DNA of 64,000 nt from Leifsonia xyli subsp. cynodontis DSM 46306 (GCF_000470775.1 NC_022438.1:1922001-1986000); one strand, 5' to 3'. Positions 19,013-28,994 are shown, counted from the first letter of the stretch. Numbers and translations: made by a program. The notes: generated from the sequence alone by a model not told the origin.

Positions 19013-19035
19013 CAACTTCGACATATCGAAAGTTG
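19013..19035. promoter_or_regulatory. Near-perfect palindrome, candidate GntR operator
   Basis: CAACTTCGA and TCGAAAGTTG face each other around CATA, symmetric except for one extra base, in an AT-rich gap just upstream of the GntR gene. Size and symmetry fit a dimeric winged-helix regulator. Confidence 0.45.
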
Positions 19036-19049
19036 AAACATTAAAACTT

Positions 19050-19163
19050 CTATGACGAATCTGTGTCGTCGACGATCCGCAGCGAGAGCCCCTGGGAGCG
19101 CCGAGCCTGCAGGTGCCGTTCGTAGCCGTGGGCGATGCACTCGAGAAGCTCGAACGAGTCCAC
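19050..19163 (-). CDS. Possible small protein downstream of fruA
   Basis: A 37-codon frame from GTG 19163 (VDSFELLECIAHGYERHLQA) to TAG, in the same frame as fruA and separated from it only by the fruA TGA. The composition looks protein-like (amphipathic helix), but there is no clear ribosome site. It may be a small gene, or a C-terminal part lost when a stop arose. Low certainty. Confidence 0.3.
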   Translation of the reverse strand: MDSFELLECIAHGYERHLQARRSQGLSLRIVDDTDSS

Positions 19164-19175
19164 GTCCTCGCGCGT

Positions 19176-21245
19176 TCAGGCCACCGCGACCGCAGCGACA
19201 GTCTGCTCGGACGATTCGGCGGCGGCGCTCCGCGGCGCCACGAAGCGCTTGAGGGCGACGGCAACGAGAGCGGTCACGACGGTTCCCGCGGCGAGCGCGA
19301 GCAGGAAGCCCTCGACCGGGTCGATGGCGAAGAAGACGAAGATGCCGCCGTGCGGGGCGCGCGACTCCACTCCCAGCGCCATCGCGAGCCCGCCTGCGAC
19401 AGCGCCGCCGGCCAGATTCGCCGGGATGACGCGCAGCGGGTCCGCAGCGGCGAACGGGATGGCGCCTTCGGAGATGAAGGAGGCCCCGAGCAGCCAGGCG
19501 GCCGCGCCATTCTCACGCTCGACACGGGTGAAACCGCGTCGGTAGAGGACGGTGGAGGCGAGCGCCATGCCGAGCGGTGGCATCATTCCGGCGATCATGA
19601 CGGCGGCCATGATCTGGAAGCTGGCTTCGGTCTGCTGAGCGAGACCGGCGACAGCGAAGGCGTAAGCGACCTTGTTCACGGGCCCGCCGAGGTCGAAGCA
19701 CATCATCAGGCCCAGGATGACGCCGAGCACGATCGCCCCGGCGCCGGTGAGACCGTTGAGGAAGCCCGTCAGCTGTGTCATCAGCCACGCGATCGGCGCT
19801 CCGAGGATCAAGAGCATCAGACCGGAGGCGATGACTGACGCGCCGAGCGGGATGACGACCACCGGCATCAGGCCGCGCAGCCAGCGCGGAACGGCCGGAC
19901 GGCCGATCAGCCAGGCGGCGAAGCCGGCGAGCAGGCCGGCGAGCAGGCCGCCGATCAGGCCGCCGATCAGGCCGCCGAGGAAGCCGGCGTTCATGAAGAC
20001 GGCGATCGCGCCGGCGACGAAGCCGGGGGCGATGCCGGGGCGGTCGGCGATCGCGAAAGCGATGTAGCCGGCCAGCGCCGGGACCAGGAAGCCGAGGCTC
20101 AGAGCGCCGATCTGGAACGCGATCGCGCCGAGATAATAGCCGAGACCCTCCGGCGGCAGGTTCCAGATCGCGAAGTGCTGCAGCGTTTAGACAGCGTTGT
20201 TGACGCCGGAGTCGCCGTGCGCGAGCGCGATGCCGTAGCCGCCGAGGAACGGCAGGAAGCTGATCGCGATGAGGAGGCCGCCGCCGGCGACGAACGGGAT
20301 CATGTAGCTGACGCCGGTGAGCAGGATGCGCTGGAGGTTGCGGCCCCAGGAGAGGCGCTCGGCGGGAGCGGAGCCGGCCACCGCCCCGACCGCGGCGACC
20401 CGTGCCCCGTTCGGGTCGCCCGCCACGGCGACCGCTTCGGCGATCAGTTCGGCCGGCCGCTCGATGCCGCTCTTGACACCCGTGCGGACGACGGGCTTCC
20501 CGGCGAAGCGGGATTCCTCGCGCACATCGACGTCGTTCGCGAAGATGACGGCGTCCGCGGCGTCGATCGCACTCTGCGGGAGCGCCTGGTAGCCGCTCGA
20601 CCCCTGCGGCTCGACGGCGAGGTCGACGCCGGCGGCCTTTCCGGCGGCGCTCAGGGCGTCGGCGGCCATGAAGGTGTGGGCGATCCCGGTGGCGCAGGAA
20701 GTGACGGCGATGATCCGCGCGGGGCGACCGTCCACGAGCAGGCCATGGGCCGCGGTGTGCGGGGAGGGCGGAGCCGATTCGGGCGCAGCGTCCCCTTCTG
20801 CGATCGCTCCGTCGACGAGCGCGACGATCTCCTCAGTAGTCTTCGCCGCGCGCAGCCGGGCGGTGAACTCGTACAGCAGGAGGCTGCGCGCGAGCTTGGA
20901 CAGCACGACCAGATGCGCCTCCGCGGCGCCCTCGGGCGCGGCGATGAGGAAGACGAGGTCGGCCGGACCGTCCGGCGCGCCGAAGTCGACACCCGGCGTC
21001 AGACGGGCGAACGCGATCGAGGGGACCGTGATGGTGGCGCTTTTCGGGTGCGGGATGGCGATGCCGCCGGGAACGCCCGTGTCGTCCTTCTGTTCGCGTG
21101 CCCAGACGTCCGCGTAGAGGACGTCGGCGTCGCTCGCGCGGCCGCCGGCGACGAGACGCTGGGCGAGCGCGTGGATGACGGCGCTTTTGTCGGCTACGCC
21201 GATGTCGAGGACGACGAGTTCGGGGGCGATGGTCTTCGATGACAC
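19176..21245 (-). pseudogene. fruA: Fructose PTS EIIABC, nonsense mutation
   Basis: GTG 21245 (GGAGGAAAT upstream) begins a 689-codon frame with EIIA (His in GIAIPHPKS, about residue 65), EIIB (Cys in AVTSCATGIAHTFMAAD, about residue 185) and the fructose EIIC membrane domain (SWGRNLQRILLTGVSYMIPF onward; FDLGGPVNKVAYAF; ISEGAIPFAAADP). One in-frame TAA at 20187-20189, between GVNNAV and TLQHFAIWN in an EIIC loop, interrupts it; both sides are otherwise open and well conserved. As read, fructose uptake and phosphorylation by this system should be lost. Confidence 0.9.
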
Positions 21246-21277
21246 AGATTTCCTCCAGGGGGATCGGGTTTCAGGGT

Positions 21278-22224
21278 TCAGGGATGGAGTGCAGCGACCC
21301 GGATGTCGTCGCGGGTCAGGTCCGCGGGACGCGGGGCCTGGGTTCCGGGGAGCGTCGCGGCGGAGCCGTAGCGGATGGCGCCGGCGAGCCGCTGGGGAGC
21401 GGGCGCTCCGGCGATGTCGGCCAGCAGGTAACCGGCCAGGGCGCTGTCCCCGGCCCCGACGGTGTTCTGCACTCGGATGCGCGGGCAGCCGCGACATAGC
21501 CGCCGCTGGGCCTGACGAGGACGGAGCCGCGGGAGCCGAGGGTGATCAGCGCCGCGCCGACCCGGCCGGGGACCAGCGTGCGAGCGACACGGAGAACGGA
21601 CCGCTCGACGTCGCCCGGATCGAGCGCGACGCCGGAGAGCTCGGCCAGTTCGTCGTCGTTGGGTTTGATGAGGTCGGGATGCGCGTCGGCGACGACCCTG
21701 CGCAGCGCCTCCCCCGAGGTGTCGACGGCCACATGCGGCGCGGCCTCGCCCCAGCGCTCGCGGACGGCGCGGATGACGGTCACGTAGAAGTCGTCGCCCA
21801 CCCCGGGCGGGAGCGATCCGGCGAGGACGAGCCAGCTCGCGCCGGCGCAGGCGTCGACCACCGCCGCGCCGAGGGCTTCCGCCTCCTCGGCGCGCAGAGT
21901 CGCTCCGGGCAGATTGAGCTTGGTCGTCACCCCGGCGGGGTCGGTGATGGTCAGATTCGCCCGCGCGTGACCGCGGATCGCGACCGGACGCGCGGGGACC
22001 GCGGCGCTGCGCAGGAGGGCGACGAAGGGATCGTCTCCGGCGAGCGGCAGGACCGCCAGGGTCGGGATGCCGGCGGCGGCGACCACGCGGGCGACGGTGA
22101 TGCCCTTGCCCCCGGCGTCCTCTCGGGACGAAGGGGCGGACTGCACCTCCCCCCCCGGTCGCAGCGGTCCGGCGAGCGCGACGGCGCGGTCGAGCGAGGG
22201 ATTCGCGGTGAGGGTGACGATCAT
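21278..22224 (-). pseudogene. fruK: 1-Phosphofructokinase, frameshifted
   Basis: A PfkB-family kinase that would convert fructose 1-phosphate to fructose 1,6-bisphosphate. The N-terminal frame (MIVTLTANPSLDRAV, GGKGITVARVVAAAG, KPNDDELAEL) runs to about 21485, where it shifts; the catalytic-base motif NTVGAGDSALAGYLL and the C-terminus are in another frame ending at 21278. Restored length about 315 residues. The start overlaps the regulator gene stop by ATGA, and fruA follows 32 bases later. The lesion removes the active-site GAGD loop. Confidence 0.88.
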
Positions 22225-22943
22225 GGAGACCAGATCTCCGTCCCGGCGGCGGAGAGCGCGTCGGTGAGCGCACCCTCCGGCTCGCGATCGGTCACCAGCA
22301 CGTCGATGGCGTCCAGGGGCGCGAAGGAGACCAGGGACTCCTGACCGAATTTGCTCGCATCGGCGACGAGGACGACCCGGCGCGCGGCGCGGACGATGGC
22401 CTCTTTCACCGCCGCCTCCTCGGGATCGGGGGTGCTCATCCCGAACCCGGCGGAGAGGCCGTTGGCGCCGACGAAGGCGAGGTCAGTGCGGAGCGATTGG
22501 ATGGCGCGCACGGTTCCCGCGCCGACCGCGGCAGCGGTCACCCCCCGGATGCGGCCGCCGACCACCGTCAGCGAGACACGGGCGGCGGCGAGCCGTTCTG
22601 GCAGAAGTCGCGCGACGGCCGCGGTGGTCGTCCCGGCGTCGAAGTAGAGGGACCCGTGGAAGTCGGCGGCGAGGACGTCGAGGGCGCGCGCCGCGATCAG
22701 CTACTTCGTGGCCGCCCGCAGCCCGCTGCGCTCGGCGACGGGGGTCTCGGCCGTGCCGATGCGTTCGATGGCGACGGCTCCGCCGTGAACCCGGCGGAGA
22801 ATCCCGGCCTGCTCGAGCACGCGCAGGTCGCGGCGGACCGTCTCGGTGGTGACAGCGAACCGCTCGGCCAGATCGACGACGGCGACACGGCCGCTCTCTC
22901 CGAGCAGGCGCTCGATCAGCCCCTGACGCTCCATTGCATACAC
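22221..22943 (-). pseudogene. fruR: DeoR-family fructose operon regulator, nonsense mutation
   Basis: The N-terminal DeoR winged helix (MERQGLIERLL, TTETVRRDLRVLEQAGI) and the sugar-phosphate-sensing domain (YFDAGTTTAAVARLLP, TVVGGRIRG, VLVADASKFGQ) are in one frame, interrupted by a TAG at 22701-22703 after RAATK, where relatives have Gln or a similar residue. In addition, about 15 residues normally present between ARLLP and SLTVVGGR seem absent, suggesting an in-frame deletion. GTG 22943 follows AAGGAGG. First gene of the fructose operon. Confidence 0.82.
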
Positions 22944-23067
22944 GCGCCGCCTCCTTCAGGTGGCAACATAACACAAGATTACCCAACGCAAAACAACAGA
23001 TCTCGGCTGTTGCTTTGCGCCTGTTTCACCAAGAGCGTCCTCGCCAGCCCGTAAAATCGTCGTCGCA

Positions 23068-24198
23068 ATGGACTGTTCGTACTACGACGCGGGAGCCTGC
23101 CGGTCATGCACGCTGATGGGCGTCGGCTATCGGGAGCAGCTGGCGGGCAAGGACGCGCGCGCACGCGAACTGCGCGCGGCCTTCACCGCCCCCGACGCCC
23201 GCTGGCTGCCACCGGTCGCGAGCGCCGAGTCCGGGTACCGCAACAAAGCGAAGATGGTCGTCGGCGGCACCGTGGACATGCCCACCATCGGCATCCTGGA
23301 CGACAGCGGAGGCGGCGTCGACCTGCGGGAATGCGGTATCTGCACCCCGGGCGTGCGCGCCGCGCTGCCGGCGCTCGCGGAGTTCGTCGCCCGGGCGCGG
23401 CTGGTGCCCTACAGCGTGCCCGAGCGGCGCGGTGAGCTGAAGCACATCCTCGTCACACACTCCCCCGACGACGAGCTGATGGTGCGCTTCGTCGTGCGCT
23501 CGGAGGATGTCGCGGCGCGCATCCGGAGACGGCTCCCCGAACTGCTCGCCGCGCTGCCCAGCGCGCGGGTCGTCACGGCCAATATCCAGCCCGACCACAA
23601 GGCGGTGGTGGAGGGCGAGCGCGAGGTGGTGCTGACAGCCGACTCATCGCTCGTGATGCGCGTCGGCGGCTTACCGCTGCGGCTGCGCCCGCAGAGCTTC
23701 TTCCAGACGAACACAGCCGTGGCCGAACAGCTCTACACGCAGGTCGCCGCGTGGGTCGACGCGGCGGACCCGGCCAGCGTGTGGGACCTCTACTGCGGCG
23801 TGGGCGGATTCGCTTTGGCCGTCGCCGCTCCCGGCCGGCGCGTCATCGGCGTGGAGGCGAGCCGGGAGGCGGTGCGCAGCGCCCGCTCGAGCGCCCAGGC
23901 CGCCGGGCTGCCGCAGGTGGCCTTCCGGGCGGGTGACGCGACCGGGTTCGCCCGGGGAGCGAGGAGCGCGCCGGAACTGGCGATCGTCAACCCGCCGCGG
24001 CGCGGCATCGGCACAGAACTGGCCGACTGGCTGAACGGATCCGGGACGGAGCGCATTGTCTACTCCAGTTGCAACCTGGTCAGCCTCGCGCGGGACCTGG
24101 CGCGGATGCCGGGCTACCGCATCCGGACCGGCCGCGCGCTCGACATGTTCCCGCAGACCGCGCACCTGGAAGTGGCGGTGCTGCTGGAGCGCGTCTGA
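23068..24198 (+). CDS. rlmC: 23S rRNA (uracil-C5)-methyltransferase, RlmC type
   Basis: A 376-residue TrmA-superfamily methyltransferase. It lacks the TRAM domain and starts with the iron-sulfur cysteines CSYYDAGACRSC, completed by CGIC near residue 90, as in RlmC (U747 of 23S rRNA). The SAM site is DLYCGVGGFALAVAAPG (about residue 235), the catalytic cysteine is in YSSCNLVSLARDL and the general base in the C-terminal FPQTAHLEVAVLLER. Divergent from the fructose operon. Intact. Confidence 0.92.
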   Translation: MDCSYYDAGACRSCTLMGVGYREQLAGKDARARELRAAFTAPDARWLPPVASAESGYRNKAKMVVGGTVDMPTIGILDDSGGGVDLRECGICTPGVRAALPALAEFVARARLVPYSVPERRGELKHILVTHSPDDELMVRFVVRSEDVAARIRRRLPELLAALPSARVVTANIQPDHKAVVEGEREVVLTADSSLVMRVGGLPLRLRPQSFFQTNTAVAEQLYTQVAAWVDAADPASVWDLYCGVGGFALAVAAPGRRVIGVEASREAVRSARSSAQAAGLPQVAFRAGDATGFARGARSAPELAIVNPPRRGIGTELADWLNGSGTERIVYSSCNLVSLARDLARMPGYRIRTGRALDMFPQTAHLEVAVLLERV

Positions 24199-24208
24199 CC
24201 GGCCGGGC

Positions 24209-24718
24209 TCAGCCCCCCGCTTCCTCGCGCTTCGGGAGCCTCCAGCCCGGACGCGCGAAGTGGCAGGTGTAGCCCCACGGTATGCGCTCCAGGTAGTCCT
24301 GGTGCTCCGGCTCGGCCTCCCAGAACGGGCCGGCCGGACTCACCTCGGTGACGACCTTGCCGGGCCAGAGTCCGGAGGCGTCCACCTCCGCGATGGTCTC
24401 CTCGGCGACACGGCGCTGCTCCTCGTCCACGTAGAAGATCGCCGAGCGGTAGCTGGCGCCGACATCGTTGCCCTGGCGGTTCGCGGTCGAGGGGTCGTGG
24501 ATCTGGAAGAAGAACTCGAGCAGGTCGCGGTAGCCGATGCGCGACGGGTCGAACTCGATCTCGATGGCCTCGGCGTGGCTGCCGTGGTTGCGGTACGTGG
24601 CGTTCGGGACATCGCCGCCGGTGTACCCGACGCGGGTGCGCAGGACACCCGGGCGCTTCCGGATGAGGTCCTGCATTCCCCAGAAACACCCTCCGGCGAG
24701 GATCGCTCTCTCTGTCAT
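24209..24718 (-). CDS. msrA: Peptide methionine sulfoxide reductase A
   Basis: A 169-residue MsrA that reduces methionine S-sulfoxide in oxidised proteins. The catalytic motif [10 protein letters not shown] lies at residue 9, with [20 protein letters not shown] and [19 protein letters not shown] following, all family signatures. It has no obvious C-terminal recycling cysteine. It overlaps msrB by four bases (ATGA) and was probably cotranscribed with it; both stereoisomers of the sulfoxide would be repaired by the pair. Confidence 0.96.
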   Translation of the reverse strand: MTERAILAGGCFWGMQDLIRKRPGVLRTRVGYTGGDVPNATYRNHGSHAEAIEIEFDPSRIGYRDLLEFFFQIHDPSTANRQGNDVGASYRSAIFYVDEEQRRVAEETIAEVDASGLWPGKVVTEVSPAGPFWEAEPEHQDYLERIPWGYTCHFARPGWRLPKREEAGG

Positions 24719-25182
24719 CGTCGCCCTCCTTCTCCCTCATTCTCGAACAGGCGCTTGTAGTCGCCGTAGCCCTGCTCGTCCAGTTCGGCGAGCGGGACGA
24801 AACGGAGCGCGGCGGAGTTGATGCAGTAGCGCAGCCCGCCGGCCTCGGCGGGGCCGTCGTCGGAGAGATGGCCCAGGTGGCTGTCGCCGTGCGCGGAACG
24901 CACTTCGGTGCGCAGCATCCCGAAGGTCCGATCGGTCTTCTCGACGATGTTCCCCGGTTCGACGGGGACGGTGAAGCTCGGCCACCCCGAGCGGCTGTCG
25001 TATTTGTCCACAGAGGCGAAGAGCGACTCGCCCGAGACGATGTCGACGTAGAGCCCCGCCTCGTGGCTGTTCCAGAACTCGTTGCGGAACGCCGGCTCGG
25101 TCACCGACTCCTGGGTGACCGCGAACTGCGCGGCGGTGAGCCGGCCGATCGCATCCTGATCCTTGCGGTACTCCTGTGTCAC
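24715..25182 (-). CDS. msrB: Peptide methionine sulfoxide reductase B
   Basis: A 155-residue MsrB for the methionine R-sulfoxide. The GTG start at 25182 follows GAGGAGGAACC. Catalytic Cys is in [12 protein letters not shown] near residue 130, and [10 protein letters not shown] and [12 protein letters not shown] are the substrate motifs. The four zinc cysteines found in many MsrB proteins are absent (for example [10 protein letters not shown] in place of C..C), so this is the zinc-free subtype. First gene of the msrB-msrA pair. Confidence 0.95.
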   Translation of the reverse strand: MTQEYRKDQDAIGRLTAAQFAVTQESVTEPAFRNEFWNSHEAGLYVDIVSGESLFASVDKYDSRSGWPSFTVPVEPGNIVEKTDRTFGMLRTEVRSAHGDSHLGHLSDDGPAEAGGLRYCINSAALRFVPLAELDEQGYGDYKRLFENEGEGGRR

Positions 25183-25323
25183 GGTTCCTCCTCGGTGGGG
25201 CGCGCTGGCTGCGATGCCGTCATTGAGACAGAACAGCGGAGGGGGCGAGGATGGTCCCGGTGTTCCTGCCAGTTCGCTGTGAGCGCAGGGGCGGAAGGAC
25301 GGCCAGCGCAGCGAGAGACCTCC

Positions 25324-25335
25324 CATCATATGATG
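25324..25335. promoter_or_regulatory. 12-base perfect palindrome upstream of msrB and an epimerase gene
   Basis: CATCATATGATG is perfectly symmetric in an AT-rich patch between divergent genes. It could be an operator for either direction; no regulator is identified. Confidence 0.35.
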
Positions 25336-25356
25336 ATATATCAGCAAGTCCTCTTC

Positions 25357-25384
25357 TTGAGCAGGAGCGCGCTCGGACTAATCT
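25357..25384 (+). promoter_or_regulatory. Candidate sigma-70-type promoter for the epimerase gene
   Basis: TTGAGC (25357-25362) and TAATCT (25379-25384) are separated by 16 bases, leaving a leader of about 40 bases to the ATG at 25433. Confidence 0.5.
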
Positions 25385-25432
25385 GGTGGTTCTGGGGGAA
25401 TGCCGATGGCGACAATTGTAGAGGAGCAGGGG

Positions 25433-26428
25433 ATGGCAGCGACACGGGTACTCTTCATCGGCGGTACGGGGGTCATCAGTTCCGCGTGCGTCGCGGAGGC
25501 GCTGGAACAGGGACACGAGGTGACCGTCGTGAACCGGGGGTCGAGCACGCCGCGGCGACTGCCGGACGGGGTGGAAACGCTGCACGCCGACATCCGGGAC
25601 CCGGAGAGCATGCGTGCCGTCCTCGGACAGCGGAGCTTCGATGTGGCCGCGGAGTTCCTCGCTTTCACGCCCGAGCACATCCGCATCGACTTCGATCTGT
25701 TCGAGGGGCGGGTCGGACAGTACATGTTCATCAGCTCGGCGTCCGCCTACCAGACGCCGCCGTCACGGCTGCCGGTGACGGAGTCCACTCCTCTGCGGAA
25801 CCCGTTCTGGCAGTATTCGCGCGACAAGATCGCGTGCGAAGACCTGCTCGTCGAGGGGTACCGCGAGCGGGGCTTCCCGATCACGATCGTGCGGCCGTCG
25901 CACACGTACGACCGGACGATGATCCCGACGAGCGGGCACTGGACCGATCTCGAACGGATGCGCCGGGGCGCGCCGGTGGTGGTCCACGGCGACGGGACGA
26001 GCCGCTGGACCATCACGCACAACACCGACTTCGCGGTCGCGTTCACCGGGCTGCTCGGCCGGCCGGAGGCCGTGGGCGACGCGTTCCACATCACCTCCGA
26101 CGAAGCGCCGACCTGGGACCAGATCTACTGCTACCTGGCCGAGGCGCTCGGCGTCGAGGCCGAGCTCGTGCATGTGGCGAGCGAGTCGATCGCTGCGGTC
26201 GTGCCGGAACTCGGTCCCGGCCTGCTCGGCGACAAAGCCCACTCCATGCAGTTCGACAACAGCAAGGTCATAGCCCTGGTGCCAGAGTTCCGGGCCCGGG
26301 TGCCGTTCGCACGCGGTGCGGGCGAGATCGTCGAGTGGTTCCTCGGCGACAGCTCACGTCAGCGCTTCGACCCGGACCTGGACGCCGCCTTCGACCGGCT
26401 GGTGGAGCACGCACGGGCTTTCGGGTGA
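25433..26428 (+). CDS. NAD-dependent epimerase/dehydratase family protein
   Basis: A 331-residue extended short-chain dehydrogenase. The Rossmann motif is VLFIGGTGVISSACVAEAL, a variant of GxxGxxG. The usual YxxxK is matched by YSRDKIACEDLL near residue 125, after the SSASAYQ serine. The later part (HNTDFAVAFTGLLG, FHITSDEAPTWDQIY) resembles sugar-nucleotide or plastid-type mRNA-binding epimerases. ATG 25433 has AGAGGAG at good spacing; an earlier ATG at 25400 lacks one. Substrate unknown. A single gene with its own promoter. Confidence 0.82.
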   Translation: MAATRVLFIGGTGVISSACVAEALEQGHEVTVVNRGSSTPRRLPDGVETLHADIRDPESMRAVLGQRSFDVAAEFLAFTPEHIRIDFDLFEGRVGQYMFISSASAYQTPPSRLPVTESTPLRNPFWQYSRDKIACEDLLVEGYRERGFPITIVRPSHTYDRTMIPTSGHWTDLERMRRGAPVVVHGDGTSRWTITHNTDFAVAFTGLLGRPEAVGDAFHITSDEAPTWDQIYCYLAEALGVEAELVHVASESIAAVVPELGPGLLGDKAHSMQFDNSKVIALVPEFRARVPFARGAGEIVEWFLGDSSRQRFDPDLDAAFDRLVEHARAFG

Positions 26429-26458
26429 CACGGCCACAGGACCGCACAGCGACCGTGC

Positions 26459-27190
26459 TCACCCGACGGCGAGCGCCGGGACGCGCAGCGCGCCGAGCAG
26501 GGCGGCCAGCTGGCCGGCGGGCGCGCCCGGGTCCTCCAGGTGCCACTGGACAGCGAGGATCGGCGCCGACTCGTGCTCGATCGCCTCGATGTGCCCGTCC
26601 GGAGCGCGGCCGGTGACGACGAGACCGGCTCCGAGCGCGTCCACAGCCTGATGGTGGGCGCTGCGGACCCAAGCGACCGGGCCGAGGAGCGCTTCCACAC
26701 GGCTGCCGGATTCCAGCAGCACGGCGTGATCGGTGAGCGTATCGGGGACCGGCGCCCCCTGGTTGACATGGACGCCGTCGCCGAGATCCTGCACCAGCGT
26801 TCCACCGAGCGCCACATTGACGATCTGGAGTCCCCGGCAGATGCCGATGAGCGGGACGCTGCGCTCCACCGCCCGGCGAACGAGGGCGATCTGCGCCGCG
26901 TCTGCCGTCTCGAGGTGCCGCCCTTCGTTCGCATAACCGCTCGGTCCGCCGTAGAAGCGCGGCGCGATGTCCTCGCCGCCGACGATCACGACAGCGTCCG
27001 CGCCGGCGGTGAGCTCGAGCACGACATCGGCGCCCCGGTCGGCAGCGGTGCGCGTGACCGTCCAGCCCGCCTCCGCCGCACCGGCGAGCACGGCCCCGAC
27101 GAGCAGTTGCGCGTACGCGTGGTACGCCGAATCGTGGCCGCGGAATCGCGTCGCCTCGACCACGGCGAGCGTGCGCGCGGAAGTGAGCAT
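26459..27190 (-). CDS. Class I glutamine amidotransferase-like (PuuD/gamma-glutamyl-GABA hydrolase family)
   Basis: A 243-residue protein. The nucleophile elbow is GICRGLQIVNVALGG (Cys near residue 117), with the oxyanion region IVGGEDIAPRFYG before it and HHQAVDALG plus VQWHLED near the C-terminus for the catalytic His and acid. The usual QWHPE is QWHLE here. Proteins of this family hydrolyse gamma-glutamyl amides in polyamine or other amine breakdown; the substrate here is not known. It converges on the epimerase gene and has its start at 27190. Confidence 0.83.
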   Translation of the reverse strand: MLTSARTLAVVEATRFRGHDSAYHAYAQLLVGAVLAGAAEAGWTVTRTAADRGADVVLELTAGADAVVIVGGEDIAPRFYGGPSGYANEGRHLETADAAQIALVRRAVERSVPLIGICRGLQIVNVALGGTLVQDLGDGVHVNQGAPVPDTLTDHAVLLESGSRVEALLGPVAWVRSAHHQAVDALGAGLVVTGRAPDGHIEAIEHESAPILAVQWHLEDPGAPAGQLAALLGALRVPALAVG

Positions 27191-27322
27191 ACCGCCCATT
27201 CTGGGGGCGGCCGCCGGGCCGCGCATCCCGGGCCGTAACAGGCGGCAACAGTGACAGCGGCCCGCTCGCTCAATAGACTCGGCTCGAACCCACGGAGAGT
27301 TCGGAAAGCGGGGTGCGCGGGC

Positions 27323-28054
27323 TTGCGACGAGTGCTGACCGGGATGCTGCTTGCGGCCGGGCTGGCGGTGATCCCCGCGGTGTTCGCGGGAGCGTCCGCC
27401 GCATCCTCCGCTGAATCGGCTTCGGCTCCGCGGTCCGTCTCGACCCAGGACCCCGTCTCCCTGGGCAGCAGCCACGTCCTGGACCAGGCCGGTGTGCTCA
27501 GCCGCGGCGAGACCAAACGCATCGAGAACGCCGCGAAGAAGCTCCACACGGACCACAAGCTCGACCTCTACGTCGTCTTCGTCGACCGGTTCACCGACCC
27601 GGGGGACGCCGAGGACTGGGCGAACGAGACGGCCTCGGAGAGCGGCCTCGGTCCGACGGACTATCTGCTCGCCATCGCGGCCAACGGGCACGCCTACGCT
27701 CTCTCCGGCGACGACATCGGCCCGGTCGACGACGACCGGCTGGACAGGATCGAGCAGAACGACATCGAACCCCGGCTGCACGGCTCCGATTGGGCCGGTG
27801 CGGCCATCGCCGCCGCTCAGGGGCTCGGGGACGCGGGCGGCGGCGGGGGCGGCGGGCCCGCTCTGCTCGTGGTGTCCCTCCTCGGCGCGATCCTCATCGG
27901 CGGCGCTGCGCTCTTCGTCGTTCGCCGGCGGCGGAAGAAGAAGGCCGCCGGAGGCGCGGAGCCCGGACAGCCGCCCCCATGGCCACGACGCCGCACACGC
28001 CGGGACGGAGATCCGCTTCTCGGTCCGGAGCTGACTCAGAAGGAGAATGGATGA
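27323..28054 (+). CDS. TPM-domain membrane protein, apparently shortened
   Basis: A signal peptide (VLTGMLLAAGLAVIPAVFAG) precedes a TPM_phosphatase/YgcG-type domain (VLDQAGVLSRGETKRIENAAKKL, about residues 60-170), a Gly-rich linker and one membrane helix (ALLVVSLLGAILIGGAALFVV) with an Arg/Lys stop-transfer. Actinobacterial relatives continue with several hundred residues of coiled coil; here the frame ends about 45 residues after the helix with a Pro/Arg-rich tail, so the C-terminal part looks lost or frameshifted. The start is uncertain: TTG 27323 is preferred, and an in-frame GTG lies at 27251. The stop overlaps the next gene by ATGA. Confidence 0.7.
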   Translation: MRRVLTGMLLAAGLAVIPAVFAGASAASSAESASAPRSVSTQDPVSLGSSHVLDQAGVLSRGETKRIENAAKKLHTDHKLDLYVVFVDRFTDPGDAEDWANETASESGLGPTDYLLAIAANGHAYALSGDDIGPVDDDRLDRIEQNDIEPRLHGSDWAGAAIAAAQGLGDAGGGGGGGPALLVVSLLGAILIGGAALFVVRRRRKKKAAGGAEPGQPPPWPRRRTRRDGDPLLGPELTQKENG

Positions 28055-28994
28055 GCGGCGCGTCATTCCTGGTCATCCCGCAATGGCAGGGTTCCGGTTC
28101 GTCGCGGGCCATGCGCCTGATCGACGGCGCGGAAGCCATCCTCGGCGACCTCCCGGTCTCGCGGACCCATGTCGTGACCGTTCCGGCGGCGGCCGACGAG
28201 GCGCTCGGGACCGGGGTGCAGCGGTACTCGTCGCTCACCGCGATCCGCGAGCTGGCCGCCGCGGAGGTCGAGGTGATCGCGGAGCCGGTCGTGACGGTCG
28301 GCGGAGACGGCAGCGCGGACTTGGCGAGCATCCAGCACGCGGCTTCCGCTCATCCCGGGGACGCGCTCGCGCTCGTGTGGTTCGACGCACACGGCGATCT
28401 GAAGGACGTCGCCACCTCGCCGTCGGGGGCGTTTCACGGAATAGCGCTGCGCGCCCTCCTCGGCGACGGACCGGAGGGACTCGCCTCGACCGGCTCGGCT
28501 GTCCTCAAGCCGTCCTCCGTCGTGCTCGCCGGGAGCGCGCACTGGACGAGGGCGAGTCGGCCTTCGTGGCCAAGAGCGGCATCCGGGTCGTCGAACCGGG
28601 CGACTTCGATGACCCGGACACCCTCGTCCGCGCCGTCGCGGCCTCCGGAGCGACCTCGGTGTATCTGCACATCGACCTGGATGTGCTCGACCCGGCGGTG
28701 GTGGACGGGATCTGGTCTCCCGAACCGTTCGGGGTGACGACGGAGCAGTTGTGCGATGCCATCCGGGCGCTGCGGGCGCGGTTTGAGCTGGCCGGGGCGG
28801 CGGTGACGGAGTTCGCCCCGGAGTCGCCGGAGGCGGCGGTCCGGGATCTGCCGGTGATCCTGCGGGTTCTGGGCGCGCTGACGGGACCGGTCCCGGGTCC
28901 GCGCACCCCTGACGCTCCGGTCGCCCCCGTTTCCCCGGACGCTCCTTCCTCCACAGCGTCCGGCCCGCAACGCTTGTCCACAGATGCGCCGTGA
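28051..28994 (+). pseudogene. Arginase/agmatinase-family protein, frameshifted
   Basis: ATG 28051 follows AAGGAGAATGG. The ureohydrolase metal motifs are recognisable: VTVGGDGSADL, VWFDAHGDLKD, then after a shift HIDLDVLDPAVV. An extra A near 28538 in GCCGGGAGCG moves the second half (RALDEGESAFVAKSG) to another frame. In addition, the first motif reads GGDGS instead of the usual GGDHS, so a manganese-binding His is missing even if the frame is repaired. About 310 residues when restored, with a Pro-rich tail. Confidence 0.84.
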
